Source of the DNA: Actomonas sp051209155
GTDB taxonomy: Bacteria > Verrucomicrobiota > Verrucomicrobiia > Opitutales > Opitutaceae
Assembly (NCBI GenBank): GCA_051209155.1
Contig: JBPJGB010000001.1
DNA: 64,000 nt
Strand: one strand, 5' to 3'
Shown here piece by piece: positions 17,001-26,881 of this stretch; position 1 is the first letter of the stretch, and the number at the start of each line of letters is the position of its first letter. The notes below the pieces were generated by a model. The model worked only from the letters and a program-made list of their open reading frames with translations. It was not told the DNA's origin and ran no database searches. Made by a program: the position numbers and the translations under genes.

Positions 17001-18686
17001 ATGATGACCCCCTCCATGCCCTTCCTGCGCACGTGCCTTGCGCTGATACCGCTGGCTTCGACCGTGTTTGCCTCGATCCCGAGCGACGCTGTGCCGACGG
17101 TGATTGTTGATACCTCCGTTGAACCCATGGCGACGGGCCGTTTCGAGCCGACCTGGGCATCGCTGCAGCAATACGAAGTGCCCGCGTGGTTCCGCGACGC
17201 CAAGTTTGGCATCTGGGCCCATTGGGGACCGCAGTGTGAGCCGGAGCGGGGTGACTGGTATGCGCGGCACCTTTATCTGGAGGACGGTCCCTTGTGGGGC
17301 GCCAACGTCACCGCTTCCCATCGCGAGCGGTATGGCCATCCGTCGGAGGCGGGATTCAAAGAGGTCATTCACGCTTGGCAGGCGGAGCGCTGGGATCCGG
17401 AAAAGCTCATGGCGCTCTATCAGCGGGCCGGCGCGCAATACTTCTTCGCCCTCGCCAATCACCACGACAACCTCGACCTCTGGGATTCGAAATATCAACC
17501 GTGGAACTCCGTCCGGGTCGGTCCGAAAAAGGACCTGGTTGCGGGCTGGGCCCGGGCCGCGCGGGCGCATGGTCTCAAGTTCGGCCTGAGTGTGCACGCG
17601 TCCCACGCCTGGAGCTGGTATGAGCCCTCGCAAGGGGCGGACCAAAAGGGCGCTCTGGCCGGCGTGCCCTATGATGGGAAACTCACCGCGGCCGACGGCG
17701 CGGGCACCTGGTGGGAGGGACTGGATCCGCAGGATCTCTACGAACAACGTCACACGCCGGTGCCCGGGTTCGAGGACCCCAAGACGATCCATCAGGTCTG
17801 GGAGTGGCAGGCGCCGCTCACGCCGCCCGACCAAGCGTATTGCGAAAAGTTCTACAACCGCACCATCGACCTGATCAACCGCTACGACCCGGACCTCCTT
17901 TACTTCGACGATACGGCCCTGCCGCTCTGGCCGATCAGCGACGCGGGCCTCAAGATCGCGGCCCATTTCTACAACCGCAACCAGGCGCGGATGGGCAATG
18001 ACGGTGTGCTCTTCGGCAAGATCCTCCAACCCGACCAGCGCCGGTGCATGGTGTGGGACATCGAGCGCGGCCAGAGCAATGTGATCGAGCCCGAACCCTG
18101 GCAAACCGACACCTGTATCGGCAGTTGGCACTACGATCGCGGCATCTACGACAACCACGGCTACAAGAGCGCCCGAACCGTCGTGCACACGCTCATCGAT
18201 GTGGTCAGCAAGAACGGCAGCCTGCTGCTCAACATCCCGTTGCGCGGCGACGGCACTCCCGACGAACTTGCGATTGCGATCGTCGAAGGCATCGCCGACT
18301 GGATGCAGATCAACCAGGAGGCCATTCACGGCACCCGCCCCTGGAAGGTCCTCGGCGAAGGACCGCAGCTGGCCAACGTGAAACCGCTGCAGGGTCCCGG
18401 TTTCAACGAGGGGCAGAAGAGTGAACTCACCGCCGCGGACATCCGTTTCACCCGCCAGGGCGACACCGTCTACGCCTTTGTGATGGGCGCGCCCACCGGC
18501 ACCATTCGTATCCAGTCGATGGGCACGAACGCCGGACTGCTCGATGGTGAGATTGCCGCCCTCACGCTGCTGGGCAGCGACGAACAACCCGTTTGGTCGC
18601 GCACCGCCGAGGCCCTCGTGATCGAGGCGCCGCGGACGATTCCCAACGACATTGCGATCGTGTTCGCGATCGCGGTCGCCCGCTGA
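17001..18686 (+). CDS. GH29 alpha-L-fucosidase
   Basis: The 561-residue secreted enzyme has a signal peptide (MPFLRTCLALIPLASTVFA) and a GH29 barrel. VPAWFRDAKFGIWAHWG and ANHHDNLDLWDSKYQPWNS are typical of the family. DLLYFDDTALPLWP contains the nucleophile Asp, and KNGSLLLNIPLRGDGT is a closing family signature. GH29 enzymes release terminal L-fucose with retention and some accept beta-galactosides. The frame is open upstream to 16938, but ATG at 17001 (or 17016) begins the leader. It is 24 bp upstream of the GH2 gene, so the two are probably co-transcribed. Confidence 0.9.
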   Translation: MMTPSMPFLRTCLALIPLASTVFASIPSDAVPTVIVDTSVEPMATGRFEPTWASLQQYEVPAWFRDAKFGIWAHWGPQCEPERGDWYARHLYLEDGPLWGANVTASHRERYGHPSEAGFKEVIHAWQAERWDPEKLMALYQRAGAQYFFALANHHDNLDLWDSKYQPWNSVRVGPKKDLVAGWARAARAHGLKFGLSVHASHAWSWYEPSQGADQKGALAGVPYDGKLTAADGAGTWWEGLDPQDLYEQRHTPVPGFEDPKTIHQVWEWQAPLTPPDQAYCEKFYNRTIDLINRYDPDLLYFDDTALPLWPISDAGLKIAAHFYNRNQARMGNDGVLFGKILQPDQRRCMVWDIERGQSNVIEPEPWQTDTCIGSWHYDRGIYDNHGYKSARTVVHTLIDVVSKNGSLLLNIPLRGDGTPDELAIAIVEGIADWMQINQEAIHGTRPWKVLGEGPQLANVKPLQGPGFNEGQKSELTAADIRFTRQGDTVYAFVMGAPTGTIRIQSMGTNAGLLDGEIAALTLLGSDEQPVWSRTAEALVIEAPRTIPNDIAIVFAIAVAR

Positions 18687-18710
18687 CCCGGTTCCAGTGA
18701 CTGCACCCCG

Positions 18711-21515
18711 ATGAAGCCAAGTCTGCTCGGATTACTGGCGCTGACCTGCGCCTTTGCCGTCGCCCAAGAAACCGAAACCCTGCCGCTGAGTGGTAGTGGG
18801 AATAACGATACGGTGGAGTGGGAGTTCAAGGTCAGCGGCGGACGCCGCGCGGGCGAATGGACGACCATTCCCGTTCCGTCCAACTGGGAGATGCAGGGAT
18901 TCGGCACCCACCGCTACTGGAGTGACTGGGAGGCGGGATCGGAAGCGCCGGATCACACCGGCTGGTATCGCCATCGGTTCACCGTGCCGGACGCGTGGCG
19001 CGGCCGGGCCGTGGACATCGTTTTCGGGGCGGCGATGACCGACACCGAGGTGCGGATCAACGGCGAACTCGCCGGTCCGGTCCACCAGGGCGGATTCTAC
19101 GAATTCCGCCACGACATCAGCGACCTGCTGAAGTTCGGGCAGGACAATCTGCTCGAGGTGACCGTGCGTAAGTATTCCTCGGACACATCGATCAATCTCG
19201 CCGAGCGGCGGGCGGACTACTGGCTCTTCGGCGGCATCTTCCGGCCGGTGTGGCTGGAGGCGCGTCCGGCCCAGCGCATTGTGCGACTCGATGTCGACGC
19301 GCGCCACACCGGCGCCTTGGTGGCGCGGGTTCATCTGGCCGGACTGCGGGCCGACGCGCGCCTGGTCGGCCACGTGGAGACTTTGGATGGAGACCCGGTC
19401 GGTGCGCCTTTCACGGTCGAGGTGGTGGCGGGCCAGGAGGAGGCGACGCTATCGACCACGATTGAAGGCGTGGAGCCATGGTCGGCGGAATGGCCGCATC
19501 GCTACCGTCTGGGCGTCCGTCTCGAATCGCCAATGGGGGTGTTGCACCGTGTGGAGGAGACCATCGGCTTCCGCACGGTCGAACTGCGGCCCGGTGACGG
19601 GTTTTATGTCAATGGTCGCAAGATTCGATTGAAGGGCGTGAACCGGCACTCGATCTGGCCGACCTCTGGTCGGACCACGAGCCGCGAACTCAGCGTGCAG
19701 GACGTGCAGCTCATCCGCGGCATGAATATGAACGCCGTCCGCATGTCGCATTACCCGCCGGACCGCCACTTCCTCGAAACGGCGGACGAACTCGGCCTGT
19801 ATGTGATCGATGAACTCGCTGGCTGGCAGGATGCCTATGCCACCGAACCCGGCCGGCCCCTTGTGCGGGAATTGATCCGGCGTGACGTGAACCATCCCTC
19901 GGTGGTGATCTGGGCCAACGGCAATGAGGGCGGCAGCAATCCGGCGTTGCTTCCGACCTACGCGCAGGAAGATCTGCAAGCACGGCCGGTCATTCATCCC
20001 TGGCAGAATTTCAACGGCATCAACACCTCCCACTACGAGCAGTATGACCTGGGGGCCGATTGGTTCTTTCACGGCAGCGATGTCTTCATGCCGACGGAGT
20101 TTCTCCACGGCCTCTACGATGGCGGCAGCGCGGCCGGGCTCGAGGATTGGTGGAACCTCATGCTGCAAAATCCGCTGTCGGCCGGCGGCTTTCTGTGGGC
20201 CTTTGCCGACGAAGGCATCGTGCGGCAGGATCAGGACGGCCGGGTCGATGTCGCGGGCAATTCGGCGCCGGACGGCATCCTGGGGCCGTTCCGCGAAAAG
20301 GAGGGCAGTTATTTCGCCATCCAACAGATCTGGTCACCCGTCTACATCGAGGAGGGCGAAATGTCGCGGTTGCGTTCGTCCTTCGCGGGCCGGTTGCGGG
20401 TGCACAACCGTTATGATTTCACCGACCTCAGTCAGGTCCGCTTCGAGTGGCAACTGGTCGACTACGCGGGGCCGGAGGCCGCCGCCGAGCAGACGCAGGT
20501 GATCGCGGCGGGCGCGTTGGCGGGTCCATCGGTGGCGCCGGGAAGCGTGGGCGAACTGGAACTGGCGCTGCCGGCAAGCTGGGCCGAGCGGGACGGACTG
20601 CGCCTGACGGCGATCGATCCGCGGGGCGACGAGATCTTTACCTGGACCTGGATGATCGCCGATGCCGGTGCGATCGCCCGACGCATCGTGGCGAGCGACG
20701 GGGCCGGACGCGTGACGGCTCGCGATGACAACGAGCGCATCATCCTTGGCGTTGGAGACCTTGAAGTCATCCTCGACCGAACCTCGGGTGAGCTGGTGTC
20801 CGCGGTTCGAAACGGCCAGACCTATTCGCTCGCCGGCGGCCCGCGGATTGTATCCGGAGAATCACGACTGGTGGACCTGCAGCACGCGCCGGACGGCGAC
20901 GCCCATGCGGTGAAGGCCACCTACGAAGGCAACCTGCGCGAGGTCACCTGGCGCCTGCATCCGAGTGGCTGGCTGCAGCTCGACTACCGCTATCATTTTC
21001 CGCCCCACGCCGAGAGCGACTACCTCGGGGTCACCTTCGACTATCCGGAGGACAACGTCACGGCGTTGCGCTGGCTGGGTCGGGGGCCCTATCGAGTGTG
21101 GAAGAACCGCCGCAAAGGACCGCAGTTCGGGGTATGGGAGAAGGACTTCAACGACACGATGACCGGACTCTCCTGGGAATATCCCGAGTTCAAAGGTTTC
21201 CACGCCGGCGTGCGCTGGGCGCGCCTGGCGACGACCGAAGGTCCCATCACCATGGTGGTCGATGCGGAGGATCTTTTTCTGCGGGTCTTCACGCCCGATC
21301 AACCGGAGGATCCATCGCAGAATCCGCATTACACGCGTGTGCCGTTTCCGCCCGGCGACCTGTCCTTTTTCCATGGCATCACGCCGATCGGCACCAAGCT
21401 CCATCCCGCGGACGTCCACGGCCCGGCGGGCGGGAAGAACATGGTGCCGCGCCACGGCCGCACCTATCAGGCGACCGTGTATTTCCGATTCGGTGAGTCA
21501 CTGGAGTCGGAATAA
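18711..21515 (+). CDS. GH2 beta-galactosidase-type enzyme
   Basis: This 934-residue protein has a short signal peptide (LGLLALTCAFAVAQ) and GH2 architecture. The sugar-binding jelly roll includes SNWEMQGFG and the immunoglobulin-like domain follows. The TIM barrel has GVNRHSIWPTSGR, acid/base Glu406 in WANGNEGG and nucleophile Glu463 in MPTEFLHGL. A long C-terminal beta-sandwich resembles the small-chain domain of LacZ (LRWLGRGPYRVWKNR). The substrate is a beta-galactoside or related beta-glycoside. It follows the GH29 gene by 24 bp, so the pair could remove fucose and then the galactose beneath it. No terminator is evident after the stop. Confidence 0.87.
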   Translation: MKPSLLGLLALTCAFAVAQETETLPLSGSGNNDTVEWEFKVSGGRRAGEWTTIPVPSNWEMQGFGTHRYWSDWEAGSEAPDHTGWYRHRFTVPDAWRGRAVDIVFGAAMTDTEVRINGELAGPVHQGGFYEFRHDISDLLKFGQDNLLEVTVRKYSSDTSINLAERRADYWLFGGIFRPVWLEARPAQRIVRLDVDARHTGALVARVHLAGLRADARLVGHVETLDGDPVGAPFTVEVVAGQEEATLSTTIEGVEPWSAEWPHRYRLGVRLESPMGVLHRVEETIGFRTVELRPGDGFYVNGRKIRLKGVNRHSIWPTSGRTTSRELSVQDVQLIRGMNMNAVRMSHYPPDRHFLETADELGLYVIDELAGWQDAYATEPGRPLVRELIRRDVNHPSVVIWANGNEGGSNPALLPTYAQEDLQARPVIHPWQNFNGINTSHYEQYDLGADWFFHGSDVFMPTEFLHGLYDGGSAAGLEDWWNLMLQNPLSAGGFLWAFADEGIVRQDQDGRVDVAGNSAPDGILGPFREKEGSYFAIQQIWSPVYIEEGEMSRLRSSFAGRLRVHNRYDFTDLSQVRFEWQLVDYAGPEAAAEQTQVIAAGALAGPSVAPGSVGELELALPASWAERDGLRLTAIDPRGDEIFTWTWMIADAGAIARRIVASDGAGRVTARDDNERIILGVGDLEVILDRTSGELVSAVRNGQTYSLAGGPRIVSGESRLVDLQHAPDGDAHAVKATYEGNLREVTWRLHPSGWLQLDYRYHFPPHAESDYLGVTFDYPEDNVTALRWLGRGPYRVWKNRRKGPQFGVWEKDFNDTMTGLSWEYPEFKGFHAGVRWARLATTEGPITMVVDAEDLFLRVFTPDQPEDPSQNPHYTRVPFPPGDLSFFHGITPIGTKLHPADVHGPAGGKNMVPRHGRTYQATVYFRFGESLESE

Positions 21516-21519
21516 ATCC

Positions 21520-21705
21520 GAAAAACGCGGTTCGTCACAGAGAGGACCGCGGCAATCCGGAATTGCACAGAGATTTACGCAGCATTTCGAGGAGGACGGA
21601 CGTTCATCCAGTGGATGAACTTACTCAGTTCATGATCTGCTTCGTAAACCGCGCGCGGTGAACGCTGTGCTCACCTCCGTGGCCTCCGTGACCCACTCCT
21701 TAAGA
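21520..21705. repeat. Degraded CACAGAG-type intergenic repeat
   Basis: The gap after the GH2 gene holds eroded copies of the intergenic repeat seen at 26.9, 34.7 and 35.8 kb: GTCACAGAGAGGACC, TTGCACAGAGATTTACGCAG, and TGTGCTCACCTCCGTGGCCTCCGTG in the opposite sense. No gene-like frame is present. Confidence 0.5.
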
Positions 21706-21740
21706 AAAGAGCGTTTACCAGATCGGCCCGCGGTTACGGC

Positions 21741-22895
21741 TCAACGACGGTGCATGAGGGTGTCGATCAGTTCGACGTCGGGGGCGCCGATTCGGGTCTG
21801 CTCGCGGAACCACTCGAAGATGCCGAAGTCGCCTTTGTATTCCCAGTTGGCCCAGGCCATGCCGGCGTCTTCGAACACCGTGATGATGTCGCGGTAGTAG
21901 GCGAGGCGGTCGGCGCGAGGGACGGTGGGCAGGCAACCGAACTCGCCGCAGTAGAGCTGGAGTCCGAGTTCGCGGGCGCGGGCGATGGCGGGAGCGAGTT
22001 CCTCGCGCAGGCGTTCCGGTCCCCAGTCGTCGGCGGCGTTGGCGGCGACATCGGCGAAGTTCTGCGGGGCGCCTTCGAGCAGGCGGTCGAGCGTCGCGCG
22101 GTCGACGACCCGGCCGGGGTAGTTGACGGGGCCGGTGTAAACTTTGAGCGGCGTCCAGTCGGCGAGGTAGTGGGTGAAGAGCAAGGGCGAGTAGGTGTGC
22201 GTGCTCAGGATGATGTTTTTGTCGCCCGCGGGGACTTTGAGGAAGGGCAGGGTGGAAGGAATCTGCCAGAGATTGGAGCCGAAGATGAGCACGCGGTTGG
22301 GTTCGTCGGCGCGGATGAGTTGGTGGGCCGCGTTGATGAGACGGTTCCAGTCCTCGTGGTCGTCGGCCACGGGCTCGTTCATGATCTCGTAGGCGACGGC
22401 ATCGACCGGGAATTGACGCAGGCGTTGCGAGAGCTGGGCCCATAGCGCAAGGAAGCGTTTCTGCGCGGCGGGGTCGCTCCAGAGGGTGTTGGCGGGGCCA
22501 CCTTCGTTGACGGCGTTGAAGTGGTGGGCGCGCACGGTGTGCAGGTCGACGATGACGCGCAGATCGTGGGCGAGGGCCCACTCGATGCCTTGGCGAAGGA
22601 CGCCAAACGCGGACTCAATGGGCGCGCCGTCCTCGGCCCACAGCTCCTTTTCGTCAATGGGCAGGCGCACGTGGTCAAAGCCGCAGCTGGCGATGAACTT
22701 GAGGTCGTTTTCGGTGATGAAGATCTCGCGCGGGGTCCAGCCGAAGTCCTGGGACAACCAGTGGCTGAGGTTGATGCCCCGACGGATTTCAAAACCCGCC
22801 GGATTGGTCACGGCGCGGGCGTTGCTGAGCACAGCAGCGCCGATCAGGGTCAAGGCCGCCAACAAGCGGCCGCAGCGAAACAGACGGGGATACAT
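21741..22895 (-). CDS. Secreted GH5 endoglucanase-type glycosidase
   Basis: The 384-residue product has a signal peptide (RLLAALTLIGAAVLSNARA) and a GH5 domain. RRGINLSHWLS opens the barrel. CGFDHVRLPIDE and DLRVIVDLHTVRAHHFN are family blocks. The acid/base is Glu174 in YEIMNEPV and the nucleophile Glu is in LQLYCGEFGCLP. This plan matches bacterial cellulase/beta-glucanase members and has no accessory module, unlike the GH5 at 8319. The ATG at 22895 begins the leader. The frame stays open upstream, but there it only mirrors the MBL-fold gene on the other strand. It is convergent with the GH2 gene. Confidence 0.87.
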   Translation of the reverse strand: MYPRLFRCGRLLAALTLIGAAVLSNARAVTNPAGFEIRRGINLSHWLSQDFGWTPREIFITENDLKFIASCGFDHVRLPIDEKELWAEDGAPIESAFGVLRQGIEWALAHDLRVIVDLHTVRAHHFNAVNEGGPANTLWSDPAAQKRFLALWAQLSQRLRQFPVDAVAYEIMNEPVADDHEDWNRLINAAHQLIRADEPNRVLIFGSNLWQIPSTLPFLKVPAGDKNIILSTHTYSPLLFTHYLADWTPLKVYTGPVNYPGRVVDRATLDRLLEGAPQNFADVAANAADDWGPERLREELAPAIARARELGLQLYCGEFGCLPTVPRADRLAYYRDIITVFEDAGMAWANWEYKGDFGIFEWFREQTRIGAPDVELIDTLMHRR

Positions 22896-23183
22896 GGGCC
22901 GAGCATGAGCCGCGGCGGAAGGGGGTTCAATCGGGAAGGTAGGGGGAGGTGGTGATGCGACCGGGAGGCAACGCGCTTTTCCTTCCGCAGAATGGAACGA
23001 CGGTAAGGGAGCAGGCATGGCTGGGGGGGGATTCGTTTTCTGCTGAAAAAAGCCCTGCTTTCCATTCGACCTCAGGTCGGTTTGGATTTGGCCCTCCTGG
23101 AAAATTCGACCGGTGCCGTGACACGGTGCCTGTCGCGATGCACGCTTGGGTGCTGTTGCTTCCCCGGCCCCATACTGAACCCC

Positions 23184-24116
23184 ATGAAAAAGACCGTCCT
23201 TTGTTTCCTCCTTTTGTTCGCCGGAGTTCTCCGCGCCGAATCCGCCCCGCGAGAGGTGGGGCCCTACACGCTGCATCCGATCGCGCCGGGCGTGACGCGC
23301 ATCGAGGACGCCAACCACACCAACCCGTCGGGGCTGCACTATGACGAGGCCGGCGAGGTCACGGGCTACAACAATTGCTCCGACATGTATCTCATCGTTG
23401 GTGCGGAGCGGGCCCTGCTGATCGACTTGTCGAACTTCATCACCTGGGACGACACTGCGGTTCCGTCTTTGCAGCAGGCGGTGCGGGAGGAAATCGGCGA
23501 CCGGCCGCTCACCATTGGCCTCACGCACGTGCACGGCGACCACACCGGCATGTTGCCGGCGTTCAAGGATAACCCCGACGTCACCTTCTGGATTCAGCTC
23601 GCGGAATTTGCGGAGAAAAATCCATTTCCGGCCGAGCGCACCACCGACATCGCCGATCAACCGTCCCTGGACCTCGGCGGCGGCGTGGTGATCGATTCCC
23701 TCAAGCTGCCCGGGCACACCAAGCACTCGACCGTGTATTTTCTGCGCGGTGCGAACCTGGTCTTCACCGGCGACGCGATTGGCTCGGGTGGCGGCGTCTG
23801 GATCTTCTCCGCCGATGGCTTTGCGAAATACCGCAGCAGCATCGACGAGCTGATCGCCACCATCCACAACCCGGCCAGTGACATCGATGCCGATGAGCTC
23901 CTGGTCTTTGGCGGGCACTACTGGCAGAAGCGCGAGAAGGAGAAGCTCACCTTCCAATACATCGCGGACATGCAGACCCTGATTGGCGAAATCAAGGCCG
24001 GTCGCGCGAGCGAGGAGCGGGTGACCTTTGGCCCCTACCTGAACACCAACTTCGGCTACGGCGAGGCCACCATCACCTGGAACAAGGCCGACGCCGAAGC
24101 CTTCATGGCAGAGTAG
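23184..24116 (+). CDS. Secreted MBL-fold metallohydrolase
   Basis: This 310-residue protein has a signal peptide (KKTVLCFLLLFAGVLRAE) and a metallo-beta-lactamase fold. The metal-binding HxHxDH is in LTHVHGDHTGML. The next His is in KLPGHTKHSTVYF, the bridging Asp in LVFTGDAIGSG and the last His in LLVFGGHYWQ. The substrate cannot be read from sequence; family members include hydrolases, lactonases and quorum quenchers. The ATG at 23184 begins the leader. The choline-kinase-like gene starts 25 bp after its stop, so they probably share a transcript. It has no obvious link to glycan breakdown. Confidence 0.85.
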   Translation: MKKTVLCFLLLFAGVLRAESAPREVGPYTLHPIAPGVTRIEDANHTNPSGLHYDEAGEVTGYNNCSDMYLIVGAERALLIDLSNFITWDDTAVPSLQQAVREEIGDRPLTIGLTHVHGDHTGMLPAFKDNPDVTFWIQLAEFAEKNPFPAERTTDIADQPSLDLGGGVVIDSLKLPGHTKHSTVYFLRGANLVFTGDAIGSGGGVWIFSADGFAKYRSSIDELIATIHNPASDIDADELLVFGGHYWQKREKEKLTFQYIADMQTLIGEIKAGRASEERVTFGPYLNTNFGYGEATITWNKADAEAFMAE

Positions 24117-24141
24117 TGGCGGCGTCGATACGCCAATCGGC

Positions 24142-25032
24142 ATGGACCTCGGCACGCTGATCCGGCAGGTGCCCGCCTGGCGGGGCGCGGGCGCGATCCG
24201 CCATGAACCGTTGAGCGGCGGTTACTCCAACGTGGTGCACAAAGTCACCGTCGATGGCCGGGCCTATGCGCTGCGGATCAACGGCGACCAGAACCGCTAC
24301 CTCGGTTTGGACTTTGCGGAGGAAGTTGCGGTGATGCGGCTCGCCGCCGCGCACGGCCTCGCGCCGGCGGTGCTGGAGGCGGGCGACGGCGCTAACGTAT
24401 TGATCAGCGACTTCATCGACGGGCGCACGCTGACGGTGGCCGACGCCCACGATGCGGGCACACTGGCGCGGATCACCGACCTGCTGAAGCGGGTGCATCA
24501 ACTGCCCTACACCGGTCCGCGCACGAGCACGCCCTTTTCGCTGACACGGGGGTATCTGCGTGGCATCGCCGACCTCGGGCTGGCCTGTCCGGCGGACCTG
24601 CGTGGGTTCATGGCGGAGATGGACCGCATCGAAGCCGAACGGCAGACCGATCCCGGTTTCATGCGGCACACCTGTCACAACGACCCCTTCACCCACAACC
24701 TGCTGGAGGACGGGGCGGGCAAGCTGCAGCTCATCGACTGGGAGTTGTCGGGCCGGGGCGATATCTGGTTCGACCTCGCCACGGTCTCCTTCTCCTGCGG
24801 CCTCGATACGGCGGCGGACGACGCGTTGTTGAAGACCTACTTCGGCGCCGTCGATGACGCGCGCCTCCGCACGCTGCACGATATGAAGTTCGTCTGCATG
24901 ATCCGCGAGATTGGCTGGGCCCTTCTGCACACCGCGCTCGAGCAAAACCGACCGGATCCCGGGCCCGGTTATCTCGGCTTCGCCTATTCGGTGCTCGACC
25001 GCCTCAAGCGCGGACTGGTGAGCCTGGTGTAG
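24142..25032 (+). CDS. Choline/aminoglycoside-kinase-like phosphotransferase
   Basis: The 296-residue cytoplasmic protein has the APH/choline-kinase fold. EPLSGGYSNVVHKV is the nucleotide loop. TCHNDPFTHNLLED holds the catalytic Asp (a HxD variant, HND) and the metal-binding Asn. LQLIDWELSGRGD carries the metal-binding Asp and resembles choline/ethanolamine kinases (IDWEYAGxxD) more than resistance enzymes. The likely reaction is ATP-dependent phosphorylation of a small alcohol or sugar; the substrate is unknown. It has no signal peptide, unlike most neighbours, and follows the MBL-fold gene closely. Confidence 0.82.
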   Translation: MDLGTLIRQVPAWRGAGAIRHEPLSGGYSNVVHKVTVDGRAYALRINGDQNRYLGLDFAEEVAVMRLAAAHGLAPAVLEAGDGANVLISDFIDGRTLTVADAHDAGTLARITDLLKRVHQLPYTGPRTSTPFSLTRGYLRGIADLGLACPADLRGFMAEMDRIEAERQTDPGFMRHTCHNDPFTHNLLEDGAGKLQLIDWELSGRGDIWFDLATVSFSCGLDTAADDALLKTYFGAVDDARLRTLHDMKFVCMIREIGWALLHTALEQNRPDPGPGYLGFAYSVLDRLKRGLVSLV

Positions 25033-25129
25033 AGGGCCATTGACCGTCGCTTACCTCGGTTGAGTGGAAACCTCCTGCCCCCTTCGGTGATCTTGAAGGG
25101 GTCCGAGTGGACATCGGGCGGGAAACCGT

Positions 25130-25603
25130 TCAGCTCGCGGTCGGTTGGGTCGAGCGAACGATGCGACCTTCGAGCGTGGCTGGAAAGCGTTGATCGCGGT
25201 TTTCGGCGGCGACGCCGGGAGTGCGGTCGCGCACGATCAAGGACACGGATCCACCCTCCTGTCGCGGCAGCAGTTCGTAGTGGTGCCCGGGTTCCAAGTA
25301 GAGGTTCAGCGTGCCCTGGGCCACGTAGCCGTTGGCGTGGCCGCTGCGGGTCACGCGAAGCACGATTTCGTGATGGCCTCGCACAAGGTCGAGGGAGCGC
25401 AGAGCACCGTGTGGCGCCTGCGGTTTGCCGTTGATCTCGAGGATCTCGACGCGGGTCAGTTGGGCGCCGGCTTCAGAAGACGGCAGCCGAATCGAAGCCG
25501 ACAGCGCAACGTCACGGGGGGAGGTGGAACAACCGAAACCGAGGCCGAGCCAAGCGACCATTGCGAAGAAAGCAGCCAGACGAGGAAGGGAAGAGCGGGG
25601 CAT
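25130..25603 (-). CDS. Small lipoprotein of unknown function
   Basis: This 157-residue protein begins with a lipoprotein leader (PRLAAFFAMVAWLGLGFGC), the Cys at about residue 25 being the acylation site. The rest is short beta-rich segments (LTRVEILEINGKPQ, HHEIVLRVTRSG, LNLYLEPGHHYEL), which would suit a small beta-sandwich. I do not recognise the family. The ATG at 25603 starts the leader. The frame continues upstream into an intergenic stretch with repeat debris, so the shorter form is preferred. Confidence 0.7.
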   Translation of the reverse strand: MPRSSLPRLAAFFAMVAWLGLGFGCSTSPRDVALSASIRLPSSEAGAQLTRVEILEINGKPQAPHGALRSLDLVRGHHEIVLRVTRSGHANGYVAQGTLNLYLEPGHHYELLPRQEGGSVSLIVRDRTPGVAAENRDQRFPATLEGRIVRSTQPTAS

Positions 25604-25709
25604 GGTGAGGAAAGACAGCGCGGGTGGGATCGGTGTTCCGCGGCTGGGTTTGTAAGCGGGCAACGCAGTGTGCGATTCAGCGGCTCGAACGAAACTACCG
25701 AGGTAGCGT

Positions 25710-25790
25710 CTTTTCAATAGCCCACGGACCACCCGGAAAACACGGAACGGGTTGCCCACGAAACCCACGAAAGGGCCCGAAAACGGTATA
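25710..25790. repeat. Degenerate intergenic repeat debris
   Basis: CCACGGACCACCCGGAAAACACGG and CCACGAAACCCACGAAAGGG resemble worn copies of the CACAGAT/CACGGA family found elsewhere in the window. Nothing else is visible between 25604 and 25872. Confidence 0.35.
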
Positions 25791-25872
25791 CGGGTGATCT
25801 TGCCGGCGTAGGTTCAGGATCGGTTTCGCGGTCGTTGACCTCGCTCCGTCCACAGCTCCGGGTTGATGAGCC

Positions 25873-26850
25873 CTATTCGCCGGGGCGCGGGTGTAGCCAG
25901 CCGTTGATCGTCAGCCAGTCCATGATCCGGCCCTGCCAGCGATCGCGGGGGAGGAGGAAGAGGCCGTGCTGACCTTTTTCAAAAAAGTTCGCTTCAACGG
26001 AGACGCCGGCGCGGCGGAGGGCGTTGAAGAACAGGAGGCTGTTGTCGACATCGACCAAACGGTCGTCGGCGGCGTGGAGGATCAGTGTGGGCGGGGTCTG
26101 CGGGGTGACCTGCAGCTCGTTGGAGAAGCGTTGGATCTGTTCTGCGGTGGGATCCTCGCCCAGGAGCGCGACGCGCGAGCCTTGGTGGGTGATCGCGGCA
26201 TCCATGCTGATGACCGGGTAGATCACGACGAGGAAGTCGGGGCGCAGACTGATTTCTTCGGGATTGTCGATGAGGGCCTCATCGAAGTGGGTGGCCAGCG
26301 TGGAGGCCAGATGTCCGCCCGCGGAGTAGCCGATGGTGCCGATGCGATGCGGATCGATGCCCCACTCGGCCGCGTGCTGCCGCGCAAAACGCATCGCCTG
26401 CTGGGCGTCCTGCAGCGGGCCGATGGACTTATCGAGCATCGTTTGGTCGCTCGGCAGGCGGTATTTGACCACCAGCGCCGCGATGCCGTGGTCCTTAAAG
26501 AACTCGGCCTGTTGCACGCCTTCGAACTCGTAGGTGAGGCCGGCGTAACCGCCGCCAGGGAAGATCACCACCGCGGCGCCGGTGGCTTTGACCCGGGCGG
26601 GCAAATAGACCTCAATCTTGGGCTGCGAGACCTTCTGAACCCACCCGGTGCCCTTGCCGGTTTCTTCGTCGGGTCCGGGCTTGGCGTTCGGAATGGCGGC
26701 GTCCCCGTAGAGCGGGAAACTCAACATCTTCGGCGGGAAGAAGGCGGTCCGGTCTTCCGCTGGCGGCTTGGCTGCGGTTTGCGCGTAGCCGGTGATCAGC
26801 CAAGCTGCGGTAAATCCGAGCGAGAGGAGGAGCTTCCACAATTTGTTCAT
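25873..26850 (-). CDS. Secreted alpha/beta hydrolase, acetyl/feruloyl esterase type
   Basis: The 325-residue protein has a signal peptide (LWKLLLSLGFTAAWLITGYAQ) and an esterase/lipase-type alpha/beta hydrolase fold. VVIFPGGGYAGL is the oxyanion HGGG-like loop, GTIGYSAGGH the nucleophile elbow with Ser, LHAADDRLVDVDN the acid and FEKGQHG the His. This matches the BD-FAE/acetylxylan-esterase-like proteins common in glycan loci. A related enzyme is encoded at 36361-37296. It stands alone, with repeat-filled DNA upstream, and no promoter stands out. Confidence 0.85.
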   Translation of the reverse strand: MNKLWKLLLSLGFTAAWLITGYAQTAAKPPAEDRTAFFPPKMLSFPLYGDAAIPNAKPGPDEETGKGTGWVQKVSQPKIEVYLPARVKATGAAVVIFPGGGYAGLTYEFEGVQQAEFFKDHGIAALVVKYRLPSDQTMLDKSIGPLQDAQQAMRFARQHAAEWGIDPHRIGTIGYSAGGHLASTLATHFDEALIDNPEEISLRPDFLVVIYPVISMDAAITHQGSRVALLGEDPTAEQIQRFSNELQVTPQTPPTLILHAADDRLVDVDNSLLFFNALRRAGVSVEANFFEKGQHGLFLLPRDRWQGRIMDWLTINGWLHPRPGE

Positions 26851-26881
26851 GGTCGGAGAGGCAGAAGGAGCAGGAAGATTT